A DNA stretch of 64,000 nucleotides. It comes from Bactrocera neohumeralis (taxonomy: Eukaryota > Arthropoda > Insecta > Diptera > Tephritidae). The notes beneath the pieces were generated by a model. The model was not told the origin of the DNA and did no database searches. It was given only the letters and a program-made list of their open reading frames with translations. Positions 10,553 to 21,250 of this stretch are shown piece after piece; the stretch's first letter is position 1; each line of letters begins with the position of its first letter. Location: the NCBI RefSeq assembly GCF_024586455.1, contig NC_065921.1:22012635-22076634 (forward strand), read 5' to 3'. Both the position numbers and the translations under genes were made by a program.

Positions 10553-11598
10553 TATCTAATGGGTTTTTCATTAGAGACGCTAAAAAAGTAGACCGATAGG
10601 GACAGCAAATGAAGCCATTACACCATGGAAAGATATAGGATCCAATGGATCCCGAAATTATTCAAATTTACTACCGCAATTCGAAGTCAGTGGCCTCAAC
10701 TTTAAGAGCACTACGTCCAATTTACGGACGTCATAATCGTCCTGTAAGATCAACAATAGAGCACCTAGTGAAAAAATTTGAGTCCACAGGCACAGTGCAA
10801 AATGTTACCGTGCCAGTGAGACAAAGAAGTTCCCGTAGTGTCGAGAATATTGCTGCTACTAGCGCATCAATTAAGAAAGATCCAAATCAGTCTCTCACAC
10901 GTCGTTCTCAAGCGTTGGGTATCTCTGTAACGTCGTTGTGGCAAATATTGCGAAAAGATCATGGCTTACATCCAATCAAGATAAAATTGACGCAAGTACT
11001 GAAGCCGCTTGACCACCAGAATCGTCGTATGTTCGTAAATTGAGCTGAGCAACAACTTGAAAATTATTCGGATTTTCACCGAAAAATCTTCTTCAGCGAT
11101 GAGGGTCATTTCTGGCTGAATTGTTTCGTCAATAAGCAAAATATGTGCAATTGGTCAGTCAGCAATCCACACGTACTCCATGAGTCACCATTCTGTCCCG
11201 AAAAAATTACGGTTTGGTGCGCTTTATGGGCCTTCTACGTCATTGAGCCGTATTTCTTTCGTGATGATCAAAACCGGCATGTTGCTGTCAATAGGAATCG
11301 CTACCGCTCAGTGATAACCGAATATTTTTGGCCGGAATTGGATGATATGGACTTGGACGATACGTGGCTCCAACAGGACGGCGCCACAAGCCACACAGCG
11401 AATGTCACAATCGAAAATTAAGTTCAGCGTCTGGACTTTTGCCAGCGTGCCCATGATGGCCATGCAAAAGAAATCGAGTTCCATACATAATGGCTTTGAA
11501 TGCACTTTCACAAGAATAAAAAATTTCATTGATATTCCAAACCGTTTTTGTTTTATGTAATAAAACCTTTTGTAATTTATTGAAAAACCCCTTAGATA
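10553..11598 (+). mobile_element. Rosa-type (DD41D) mariner, internally deleted, with both ends
   Basis: The left end TCTAATGGGTTTTTCA (10555-10570) and the right end, whose reverse complement is TCTAAGGGGTTTTTCA (11581-11596), differ at one base of 16. Each is flanked outside by TA (10553-10554 and 11597-11598), the usual mariner target duplication. Between them lies one transposase pseudogene (10645-11490). The total is about 1.05 kb. This is the best preserved element in the window. Confidence 0.88.
10645..11490 (+). pseudogene. Rosa-type mariner transposase, two stops and an in-frame deletion
   Basis: ATG 10645 opens a frame (MDPEIIQIYYRNSKSVASTL) through a paired helix-turn-helix domain (roughly residues 1-110). 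The frame meets TGA at 11041 where relatives have Trp (FVN-W-A). It continues in frame through IFFSDEGHFWLN (first catalytic Asp), ITVWCALWA, YFFRDD, WPELDDMDLDD and WLQQDGATSHTA (second Asp). At 11418 it jumps, still in frame, to the extreme C-terminus (IEN, stop, VQRLDFCQRAHDGHAKEIEF) ending at TAA 11488. The missing block held the third catalytic residue. The family is normally about 340-350 residues; 282 codons remain. Inactive. Confidence 0.88.
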
Positions 11599-11824
11599 AC
11601 TGAGTGGAAGATGTCATATTGTCAGCAAAATTAGATAACGGAATCACCGAGATCACATCAATTAAAAAAAATATTCTTGTTCTGACAAAGACTATTGATC
11701 TTTAAGTGGATAAACTTGCAATGATCTTAAGAACAAGAGTGATATTACTGCAAACTGTTAAGCTAATGAACTAATCAAAGCCTATAGATAGACTCCGATA
11801 AAGAGGGAATATACATCTTGAAGT

Positions 11825-12235
11825 AGCCAGAGATGTTTAATCGACAAACATGTCATAGATATCGCTCAGTCTCGGTGGAATCAATCCCTGACTTGCTCAA
11901 CAAGCAGACAAACTTGGGTCGCATATGCCGACTATTAAAACTGAAAAGGATTATCATTGGAACTCTAAGTTAGATAATTTTTAGGCTAGACATTGCAATA
12001 CTTCCAAGCAAACTGAGGATCCCATACAACGACAGTTCAGAAGTTGCCAAGGGAAAGGAAGGGAAGGAGGGAGATACTATAGAACATCTTCTAGGCGAAT
12101 GTAAGGATTTATATAGGAAAAAAACAACGCAACTATTGATCAACAGTTTCTTGGCGATGTTTCCAAAGTTACATATAAAACTTTTTATATGAATGGACTT
12201 CATAAGAAGCAAGGAGTGGTTTTTTAGTCCCGATG
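11825..12235 (+). pseudogene. LINE polyprotein C-terminal end, decayed
   Basis: Pieced across frames, the plus strand reads RIPYNDSSEVAKGKEG and then GDTIEHLLGECKDLYRKK, the H-x4-C part of the zinc-binding C-terminus found in RNase H-bearing LINEs (compare CPFCDENATVEHILTACP at 29.9 kb). A tail resembling LKAYVRSQ follows near 12255. It may belong to the same family as the reverse transcriptase relic at 58.6-59.6 kb. Several frameshifts are present. Confidence 0.55.
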
Positions 12236-12534
12236 GTTTTAGTACAATGGGCCTCTTAAAAGCCTACGTGCGAAGTCAGACATCCGTTCTACATACTTAG
12301 ACAACAAATGTCGAACATTGATGACACAATTTTTGCCACATTTCAAGTAAAAGAACATGTGGTTAGAAGTAGATCACATGAAAAGAGAGTAAGGCATATC
12401 CGGTACTAAAAAACAACAACTAAGCAATCATCAATGAAAGCGCAGGAAAGTTTGATTTATATAGCCTCAAATTACCTCCCGTTCCCGCAAGAAAGATCGC
12501 TTGGAACATATGTATCCACAATGAAGATTAAACG
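12236..12534. other. Stretch without a recognised gene
   Basis: No reading frame or repeat structure is recognised between the LINE scrap and the repeat A copy. Confidence 0.4.
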
Positions 12535-12830
12535 AGACTGAAGCACAGACAACTTGATTTTGATCGTTTAGTGTATATGGCAGCTCTTTGCTATGGGGGC
12601 TCGGTATCGACGGTTCCGAAAATTAGCAACTTCTCAAGAACTCGAAAGCTGAGGATCGCAAATGAAGACGGACATGTCTAAATTCACTCCGCTCGTCATA
12701 TTAAGCATTTATATACATATGTATATAGTATGTATATATTTTATATGATATCCGAAGTTACCTTCTGGTTCTAACAAACTTGGCGGCAAATTTCTTAAAC
12801 CCTGTTCAGAGCATAAAAATAATAATTGAT
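12535..12830 (+). repeat. Dispersed repeat A fragment
   Basis: It contains ACAACTTGATTTTGATCGTT, TATGGCAGCTCTTTGCTATG, a CACTCCGCTCGTCATATTAA block and the terminal CCCTGTTCAGAGCATAAA, all in the order seen in the 0.9 and 60.5 kb copies. Confidence 0.65.
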
Positions 12831-13920
12831 AAATTTAAAGAAATTCTAACAATACAGAAAAGATACTGCATAGATGGGTTCACTTACAACCCTTTATCAT
12901 CTAGAATATACTGCAGTATAAAGGTTTCTTTAAAAGCTTACTTAAACAGCCACAAGTACATTTAATAGCTCATTACCTCCTCCACCCGCTCCCTTGAGTA
13001 TGTCAATTTCTAATCTACTTTCTAGATCGGCATCTTAATGCCGTCAACAAGCTACTACTCACAACCGCAACACTTCCGACAGCAAGCGTGGCACCCCTTT
13101 CCGAGCTCATTGCCGCACAGATAACGCATTAACTTGCTGCCTTCGACTATTTAACACGTTCGCTTCAAACACACGCACACGCACAAATATATAAGGATAG
13201 AGTGTTGCTTAAAAGTACAAGTACAACTGTCACTTCTCACTTCTCATCAATTTATTATCAACCACTTAGGATCAACATTACCGAATTCCATCGAGGCTTA
13301 TTACTTACATACAAAATGCAGAAGTGCTTGGGGTAAAAAATTGGTAAAATTGCGCGACAGTAACGCCAGCGGCAGGAAATCCTAGCAACCACCAGAACAC
13401 ATATTTTTATCGTGGATTTGTATATTTTACAACAATTCATAATTTTCATAAATGCAAAGCGCTACACAACAACAAAGTAGCAATGCGGTGAAGAGAGGGT
13501 GGCGGGTTTACAACCCTTCTTAGGTTCGGAAATTTTTCGAATTTTGTTTGGAACTTTTTTTAATTTTTTTCTATGTGTGTGTGTGTATATTAGCAGCAAG
13601 TTGAAATTTTTATAGAGCGTCAAAATGATAAATTCGCTAGCTTATATAACACCCACTTCAGCAAACGGTAAAGGCGAAATATTTACATGCGAAGTTGTTA
13701 AGAGTTAGTGGGAGGGGTCGGTGAATAGCTGAAATATGAATTTGAATGGCGTGGATAAGTATCAATGAAGAATTTGTCAAGTGGCTTGAGTGAAACGAAA
13801 GCAAAGAAAGCTCGCGCGTATGTTGCAAACACACATACGTACACATAGTTAAATGGAAATACGTTGGTGAAGGAAATCAAAGTTTCACTGACTGCGGCAT
13901 GTTGCAGCAAAGTTAACTTG
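12831..13920. other. Stretch without a recognised gene
   Basis: Apparently single-copy sequence with short CA and GT runs. No exon-like open frame with splice signals was recognised. Confidence 0.4.
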
Positions 13921-13924
13921 TAAA

Positions 13925-14140
13925 CGCAAAGTAGACGCATTGTTGTTGTTGTCGTTGGTATAACTATTGTTGTTGTTGCCATCACTGTTGTTGTTGTGAC
14001 GCATGTCGCCGCTAACAATAATAATAGCAACAACAAAATCTACACACATATGTCTGCTTGAGAATGCCAGCAAAATTATATGCGGGCAACAATAACAACA
14101 ACAACAATGATCGTAAACAACAATAACCAGCCATAACAAC
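13925..14140. repeat. (TTG)n / (CAA)n trinucleotide microsatellites
   Basis: TTG-rich runs (13940-14000) change to CAA/AAC-rich runs (14020-14130). The two strand-opposite runs could pair as an imperfect hairpin. All open frames across this interval encode poly-Leu, poly-Thr or poly-Asn and are not genes. Confidence 0.85.
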
Positions 14141-14228
14141 TACATTCAGGCATTATTGTGCTGAGTGTCCTTATTTAAATTCGATAGCGCAAAAACTCAC
14201 GTTTACACATGCAACATATTTAGGTATA

Positions 14229-14721
14229 TTAGGGTGAGCCAAAAAAACTTTTAACTTTTTTTTAGATAAAATTTTTAAATTTTTTTTAGATAAAAATTTT
14301 GATTTTTTTCCTCAGATATCGTGATAATATTATTCGAAATTAAAAAGATTTGTAAGGTTTGAGCTTTTTTTTATGCAGATAACTTTAAAAAAATGTTATA
14401 TGCTTGCAAAAAATGCCTCTGAATTCGAAAAATTATTAAATAAAAACAACAAAAGTCATAACAAACTAAATATTTTATGAAATATAAATAAATATTATTT
14501 GAGTCTTTATTTTGTGAAATAAAAATTTTAAAAATTTTGAAAATTATGTTTTCGGAATTAATTTGGGAATCTGACCTGCAATAAATTTTGAATCTATTTT
14601 TTTTTGTTGGAGCTTTTTTATGAATCATTAAATTCACTACAAGCAAGAGTTTTAATTTTTTATACACAAAGTTTGTTCTAACAAAATATTAAAAAAAAAT
14701 TTTTTTTTTTACCCACCCAAA
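14229..14721. mobile_element. TTAGGG-ended MITE-like element 1
   Basis: The left end is TTAGGGTGAGCCAAAAAAAC. The right end is a T run followed by ACCCACCCAAA, an imperfect inverse of the left. The interior is AT-rich with a tandem TTTTTTTTAGATAAAA motif (about 14255-14300). The ATTTTGTTAGAACA motif near its right end (reverse strand) recurs at the left of element 3 (15066-15080), so the two are related. No coding capacity. Confidence 0.55.
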
Positions 14722-14731
14722 TATGTGTGCA

Positions 14732-15023
14732 TTAGGGAGGGACAATATTAGTTTAATGTATACTAATATTCTATGTCGTGGGAAGTCAAAATTACAAAAT
14801 GCTACCTGTTAACATAAACTTTAAGAACTAAAGCTTTACCAGATTTTACAAGTCATTTCGAACGAAAGGGTGTTCGTTTCTCAAGAAAAAAAAAAAAAAA
14901 AATTCCCACCCTAAAGTATATACATACATATATGTATGTACATGTACATATATCTATGTCAAAACTTACTTAATTATTTGTATTATCAAAAGAAACAATT
15001 AAAGAAAAATTATCCCTCCCTAA
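14732..15023. mobile_element. TTAGGG-ended MITE-like element 2
   Basis: The left end TTAGGGAGGGACAAT and the right end, reverse complement TTAGGGAGGGATAAT, are near-perfect inverted repeats. The bases immediately outside are TGCA on both sides (14728-14731 and 15024-15027), either a 4-bp target duplication or part of the terminus. An extra CCCACCCTAA end lies inside at 14906-14915, pointing to nesting. Confidence 0.65.
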
Positions 15024-15033
15024 TGCAGACATA

Positions 15034-15307
15034 TTAGGGTGGGTAAAAAAAAATGATTTTCTTAAGACATTTTGTTAGAACATTCAATTCCCTACAAAAC
15101 TGTAGGGATATATTTTTTCAAATAGCTACAAGTGAGACTAGAATTCTTCCAACTTATTATAAGAAAAAAAACGAAAGTTGTGAGACGGAAGATCTTACCG
15201 ATAAAATTGAGAGTTCATACTTGGAGAGACCTTCTTAGAGGAGTAAAAACCTATTTTTGAGAGCATCAAGCGAACATTTTTTATTAATTTTTTTTTATCC
15301 ACCCTAA
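15034..15307. mobile_element. TTAGGG-ended MITE-like element 3
   Basis: The left end is TTAGGGTGGGTAAAAAAAAA. The right end has reverse complement TTAGGGTGGATAAAAAAAAA. The length is 274 bp. It has no coding capacity and shares the ATTTTGTTAGAACA subterminal motif with element 1. The superfamily cannot be assigned from ends alone. Confidence 0.65.
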
Positions 15308-16569
15308 TGTTTATGTGTGTTTAAAAGTCTTTTCCGAACATGTGCACTCGCAGACCGCCTCTCACCAAAAATTCCACACTGTGGGCGTGTGGGTCTGTGT
15401 ACTCGTGCGTGTGTTGCGTATGTTGCTGACACTTGAGGGTGCCATTATGTTTTCATTTCATATTTGCTAACAATATCCATGAAATTGTTTTCATTTTTTG
15501 CCACACAACCCAAGCACATTTGTTGTAAGTATTTATTGTTGCTTTTATTTTGCATAATATCTCAACTCCATGCCACTATCAACAAAGAGAGAACAACTTA
15601 TCCTTCGCTACATGTGCATTTGTCATGGAGGTGTGGCAGCGCCAAGGGTTGCTCAACATAATAATCCAAGCTCACACATATGACACATACATGCACACAC
15701 ATTATCAGTACATAGCAACAAAACACACACACATACGCTTACAACCGCTTGTTGCCGGTTCGGAAGTGTAGCGATCGCCAGACGACTACCGCACCGAAGG
15801 CGTTTCGAACCGGAACTTGCTATTTAAATATATAAATTTTAATAAGTATTACTTTGTTGCGGATAAAAAAGGTTGCCCCAACACATGCACACAAATACAG
15901 CCTAGAAACTGTATCGAAGTACATAAACAGTTATGCGTGTCCGCCTAAATCCTTTCCACATTTGCGAAGGTGTTGTGCTGTAACGGAAAGTTTTGCTATT
16001 TGTTTTGCGAAATTTCCAGGCCTAAAAAGTTTTTCACTTACCGCATTTTTTCGGTTAGTTTTGATTTATTTATTTATTTTTAGTTTTGTTCACACAATTT
16101 AAGCACAAAACTTTGCAGTTACCTATGGGAGTTTTCTATGAAGCAAGTTATTTTTGAAAATTTGGGGTTTAATTTTAAGAATTTCTGGAATTTGTGAGTC
16201 TGAATTAAAATTATGCGTGCAAGAGGATTTTTAAAGTTCCTAAAAACATTAAATTGTTTGGGAATAATTTCTGAATAATTTCTATAATTTTTATTAGAGA
16301 ATAATCTACACTTTTATAAAGTTCTAAATTGTTTGTGGTATTTTAGGAAAACATATACGAGTGCAACACTTGAAGCAGCATTTACGTAGTACATACTTTA
16401 ATTTTCATACACATTTGATTCTACTCAAATACACCCAATACACTTCTGCCAACGGTTTTCCAATCCTCGAAACAGTTGTTAAAGTCAATTTTCGGAATAG
16501 CGTTTAATGCCCTCAATTTACCCAAAACAGTTACCCTGGAGCGATCGTTTGAGTTTGCTGAATAGCCAG
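15308..16569. other. Stretch without a recognised gene
   Basis: Apparently single-copy sequence with CA runs near 15660-15740. Open frames at 15464-15771 and 15854-16102 have no recognisable domain and no convincing splice context. Confidence 0.45.
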
Positions 16570-16572
16570 AAG

Positions 16573-17200
16573 TTACATGAAACTAAATGAGGTGAATACG
16601 ATAGTTGCGGCACGATATTGGTTGAAAATTTGACAAAAAAGGTCACGCAGTATGCGACGGAGAATTTTTAAGGCGAAAAAACCCAAAAGTTGTCGGTCCA
16701 TAATTCCGGTCTCTTTATACGAACAGCTTTGCCCAAACATTCGCATAACACTCAAACAGTATTCTTTATTGACAGTTTGGTAGGTTGGAAGGAATTCGGA
16801 GTGCACCACATCTCGGTAATAGAAGAAAACTGTTCACATAACTTTGATTTTTGATCTGTTTTAGTTCTGACGTAGTTCTTTTTAGCTGTGGCTTACCTTT
16901 CACACGATATTCGGCCAATTAATCGTCTGCTTCTGGGTCACAAGCATAGCTTAAAGACTCATCGCCAGTAAAAGCGCGTTTCATAACATCCTGGTAGCCG
17001 GAAGGCATTGTTTCACAGCCGTTAGCGTGACTCTGTTTTTCGCAAAAATTTAGTGCTTTTGGGCCAAAACCCTTTTCTTAGGCCAAAATGGTTTTCACTG
17101 CTCTTTCCCATATTCCAACGATGCCAGTAAGATCTCTGACTCGTTGATGTTCAAGCACCAATTCCTTTTTTATTGACGTGTTGATCATCCATTGATATTG
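16573..17200 (-). mobile_element. Mariner relic (DD34D type), fragmentary
   Basis: On the minus strand, pieces read in order: RVRDLTGIVGI (helix-turn-helix), SGYQDVMKRAFTGDES (first catalytic Asp in TGDES), ADD.LAEYRVKGKPQ, then VHSEFLPTYQTVNKEYCLSV (16809 downward). This is the classic mariner order. Many frameshifts and stops are present, and the part with the second and third Asp is largely unrecognisable. The same lineage recurs at 34.7 kb. Confidence 0.75.
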
Positions 17201-17509
17201 GACGTGGTTCATGGATGAAACCTGATATCAACTTTGTGCTTCGAAATCCAATCTAAAGTCATAACATTGATTGCACGTTAGGAGACCACTTCAAACGGAG
17301 GAAAAGCGCAAGAATCATCAACTATCTCGAAAAATAAAAACCCAACAAAAGAACTATACTATATATATAAAAGTAGAAAATATCTATCTACATATGGCTT
17401 TTTGCTTCTAAAATGTCAAAGAAACTTGTTGGGAAGAATTTAGTGACAGTAAAGCTTACAACGAGGGAAAAATGATATAATAGAATCGAAAAGTGAAACA
17501 AAATTATCG

Positions 17510-18250
17510 GTTTGGTTATAAAACGGTTATATATTGGTTATCATACACCCAGAAAAATTTGAGTTTTGGTTATAAAATGGTTATATATTGGTTATCATGC
17601 ACTCACATTGAAACAACATTTAAGTTTTGGTTATAAAACGGTTATATATTGGTTATCATACACTCTTATTGAATCAAAATTTAAGTTTTGGTTATAAAAT
17701 GGTTATATATTGGTTATCATACACTTTTTGAATGAAAATTTGAGTTTTGGTTATAAAATGGTTATATATTGGTTATCATACACTCTTTTTTGAAAAAAAT
17801 TTGAGTTTTTGTTATAAAACGGTTATATATTGGTAATCAAAAATTGAATCGAAATTTCAGTTTTGGTTATAAAATGGTTATATATTGGTTATCATACACT
17901 CTTATTGAATGAAAATTTGAGTTTTGCTTATAAAACGGTTATATATTGGGTATCAAACATTGAATCGAAATTTCAGTTTTGGTTATAAAATGGTTATCTA
18001 TTGGTTATCATACACTCTTACTGTTGAAAATTTGAGTTTTGGTTATAAAATGGTTATATTTTGGTTATCATACACTCTTATTCAATCAAAATTTGAGTTT
18101 TAGTTATAAAACGGTTATATATAGGTTTTCATATACTCTTATTGAATCAAAATTTCAGTTTTGGTTATAAAATGGTTATCTATTGGTTATCATACACTCT
18201 TATTGAATCAAAATTTGAGTTTTGGTTATAAAATGGTTATATATTGGATT
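17510..18250. repeat. Minisatellite, 13 units of about 53-63 bp
   Basis: The consensus unit starts TTTTGGTTATAAAATGG, continues TTATATATTGGTTATCATAC and then a spacer ACTCTTATTGAATCAAAATT. Unit starts lie near 17510, 17563, 17623, 17684, 17743, 17804, 17860, 17920, 17975, 18035, 18096, 18158 and 18218. Most units are about 61 bp and some are shortened in the spacer. Each unit contains three GGTTAT hexamers about 11 bp apart. There are no unique spacers and no reading frame. Confidence 0.95.
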
Positions 18251-19640
18251 GAAATTAAACTACGTACTGTGGAAAAAATATTCCTGCATGATAGGCTTTT
18301 TAGATCATTCTAAAAAGTGTCGGGGAGTCTTATAATTTCATTTCCCAAATAAATAATGCGTAAAACATTTTTATTCTAATTTTACATCGTGGATTCTTGA
18401 TGGGGGAAAAAATCCTAAAAAATCTACCTCAATGGACTTTTTTCAATTCAAAAATTACTTAAAAATACTTTCTATATAAGAGTGTAATCTCTCAAAGTGT
18501 GAAAGAAAAGACTTAAAAGATTTCCCGTGTAAAAGAGTAATCTTCAATTGTGAAAGAAAAACTTAAACGAAATCTGGTGAAGCCAAATCAATTGCCAATT
18601 ATGTGCACTAAAAATTATGCAAATTTCACCACTTTCCATAAAAGCCATACAACAAAAACCATAAATAAATAAAAACACGAAATGCATTCTTTTCTAACAA
18701 CAAATACGAAAAGACGACTAAGAAAATCGACAGAGAAAATCAAAAACCTGCCGAAAAAGGGGGTCGTTAAAGACAAAAGCCATATACTATGTATGTGTGA
18801 GACTATACAAACTCGAAGTAAAAATCGCACATATGCACATTCGCTGCCCTGAATGGGAGATATAAAAAACGCAATCCGCAAGAAATATACGTGTATTGAA
18901 GGCAGTGAGTGAAGAAATCAACGAGGTTGAACCGCAATTTTTGCCAAAATTTTATTTACGCTGCAACCCTCATGAATATTTAAGCGCCACGCAGCGCGGA
19001 TGTAAACGGCCGACGGAGTCAACAAATTGCCGGCAAGTGAAGACGGGGTGTCGCAAGGTAAACCAAACATATGAAAAGCTGAACGTGCAACATGTAAGCT
19101 AGGGGGAGCCAAAAATAACGGTAAAGCTATAAAATACAAAAATGCTCCGCACGCTTTTAATAGCTGCACAGATACGGCGCTTACAAAAGCGAATACATAT
19201 TCATGCATGTGTGTGTGTGTGTGTACACCTAAAGGCTGCCCGTGTGGCGAGCGCTGCTAAATAATGCATGCGCAGCGGCAGCGGCAGCGGCGCTGTAGTT
19301 GTGGAGAATTGCTTTAGTTGAAGCGAAATGAGGCACCGGCCGGCTGTCTGACTGCCTGGCTGTCTTCTAGTAGCTATTCGGCTAGTCGGATTGGCTTGCT
19401 TACTGCAATAAACTCGTTTTGTTGTCAAACAACTTGTGCGCTTTCCTCCTTCAACCCCTCTCCGCGTGCATTTAGATGAATTTGGCAACTTTGTGTTGAC
19501 TTAAGAGTATTTAGCGGAAAGGGAACGCAGTCTCAGCAGAGGGTTACGGTGTGCAAGTTAAAAAAAAAGTATTTTATCGTGTTTGTTTACTTTGAAAATG
19601 ACATCAAACGCAGCGCAACGCGCGCTCATTTCCCTTGGGA
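18251..19640. other. Stretch without a recognised gene
   Basis: AT-rich, then more complex from 18.9 kb with a (GT)n run at about 19207-19224 and a GCAGCG run at 19272-19292. No gene is supported. Confidence 0.45.
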
Positions 19641-19786
19641 TGACATTCTTGCAGCTAAAAGCGGTATATAGTATGCTGCCAGCGGTGAATCGTTGACTGG
19701 TGGCAACGACAATCAATTGCAGCAAGCTGCTGTACCGCCAATGTCTCCGCCAAAGTTGCTGGCAGTCAAGCGCAGTTGGGCACCTT

Positions 19787-20071
19787 ATGTGGCTAAGCTT
19801 AGCTGTTCGCTTTCTTATTGCTCATAGCTGCTCGTCTTCCGCAAGTGCATATTGCCACGACGTGTCCTTTTCGGCTTCGGTGTCCATTCGAAAGTTGCAA
19901 AGTAAATTGTGCGTTGGTAATACATTTTACATTTTTAATAGTTCGGGTGGTATTTACGACACTTTCCCAAAAGGTTTGCTCTGCGACTCTGTGCCAGTTG
20001 AAGATTTGTGTATTGTTCCACTGAATTTTGAGAACGCAGCGCATCGAAAGTTTTTACTACAGTGTATATAG
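19787..20071 (+). CDS. Doubtful small secreted-protein candidate
   Basis: From ATG 19787 the frame gives a 94-residue product. Its first roughly 23 residues look like a signal peptide: MWLSLAVRFLIAH, then a Ser/Ala-rich stretch ending ASA before YCHDV. Six cysteines are spread along the product. A TATA-like GCGGTATATAGTA lies at about 19661-19673, some 115 bases upstream. The start context is poor, no splice or polyadenylation signal was placed, and no family is recognised. The frame could easily be chance. It is listed because the signal-like N-terminus and TATA-like box occur together. Confidence 0.18.
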   Translation: MWLSLAVRFLIAHSCSSSASAYCHDVSFSASVSIRKLQSKLCVGNTFYIFNSSGGIYDTFPKGLLCDSVPVEDLCIVPLNFENAAHRKFLLQCI

Positions 20072-20149
20072 TTGATTCAACAGGAAGTCAATTTATAAAA
20101 AGTTTACTAAAACTTGATCTTAATTAGATCAGTGAACTTAATTATATTC

Positions 20150-21250
20150 TCGTCCACATTTTCCATGCAAAAGTATGTTGGCGCCAATTAGAAATTCCAT
20201 GTGTAGCCAGGTATTTCTCCACCTGGTCTTTCCAAAGAAGCTAAGGTATTCCGCTTCCCCTTCTTCCAGCTGCAGGTACTGCGTCGAAAACTCTCAGAGC
20301 TGGAGTGTCTTAATCCATTCGGAGTACTAACCTAATTCGCTGAACTATATAAATGTCGTCGTATGTCTCGTACAGTTCATCGTTCCATCGGCTGCGGTAT
20401 TCGTCGTTGGCAATGCACAAAGTTCATACATCTTCCGCAGAACCTTTCTCTCGAAAACTCGAACCGCCGACTCATTAGATGCTGTCATCGTCCATGCCTC
20501 TGCACCATATAGCAGGACGGGAATTATAAGTGACTTATAGGGTTTGGTTTTTGTTCGTCGGGAGAGGACTTTGCTTTTCAATTGCCTACTCAGTCCGAAG
20601 TAGCACATGTTGGCAAGAGTTATTCTGGGAGGTTCACGTTGTTGTTGGTTTTCGAGTCAGTGACGTGGTTGTCAAATCCTGAATGCAACGACTGTTTGTT
20701 TGATGATTTCGTCTTTCACTAATAGACGTATTTGCTTTCTTTCCTTTTCCAGTCTGGACTAGAGCTAACGGCGCGATTATTTGGTATCGATGTCATCGGC
20801 GTAAACCAACAGCTCTACCCTCTTATAAAAGAGTGTACCTTCTCTTTCGGATCTGCAGCTCGAACTATTTTCTCCAGAAGTAGTAGTCATACGATGAGGA
20901 GTTGCCTTGTCTGAAACCTCGGCGAAGTCCTTTCTGATCTTGACGGAGCTTTTGGTATTCCTCAACGTCAGTTTACACAGCCGTTTTGCGGGGATACCAC
21001 ATTCAGATAAAGCGCCATAATTGCAGTTCCTTTACGTGCTGTCAAAAGCAGCTTTGAAATCGATCAAGAGCTGGTGTGTGTCGATCCTCTTTTCATGAGT
21101 CATTTTCAAAATTTGGTATATAGTGAATATCTAGTCAGTTGTTGACTTTCCTGGCCTGAAGCCACAATTAGCTTCTTTAATGGTGGGGTTTGGGTTGCGA
21201 AATTTTTCTAGTATAATGTAAAACTTTAGAGGTCAATGGAATTTCTTTCT
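20150..21250 (-). pseudogene. LINE reverse transcriptase to C-terminus, decayed
   Basis: Read on the minus strand, pieces appear in the expected order. CGFRPGKSTTD lies near 21160 and LLIDFKAAFDS near 21041-21073 (catalytic Asp of RT motif A). GIPAKRLCKLTLRNTKSSVK follows, then VELLVYADDIDTK at about 20777-20817 (YADD box, motif C). NMCYFGLSRQLKSKVLSRRTK and PVLLYGAEAWTM with VRVFERKVLRKMY follow at 20430-20530. The 3' part to 20150 matches the 7.4 kb LINE. Frameshifts and stops make it dead, and the endonuclease domain is absent. It is the longest copy of this LINE family in the window. Confidence 0.85.

Noticed and set aside
10105..10559. Three overlapping frames just upstream of the rosa element
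   Set aside because: Different frames, no shared domain and no conserved motif; likely chance.
13698..14139. Open frames encoding poly-Leu, poly-Thr and poly-Asn
   Set aside because: Direct read-through of TTG/CAA microsatellites.
14229..15307. TTAGGG motifs as possible telomeric sequence
   Set aside because: Each occurs once, at the end of an inverted-repeat element. There is no tandem TTAGGG array, and flies do not use this repeat.
17510..18250. Regularly spaced repeats that could suggest a CRISPR array
   Set aside because: The repeats are tandem with spacer-like parts that are themselves repeated, there are no cas genes, and the host is clearly eukaryotic.
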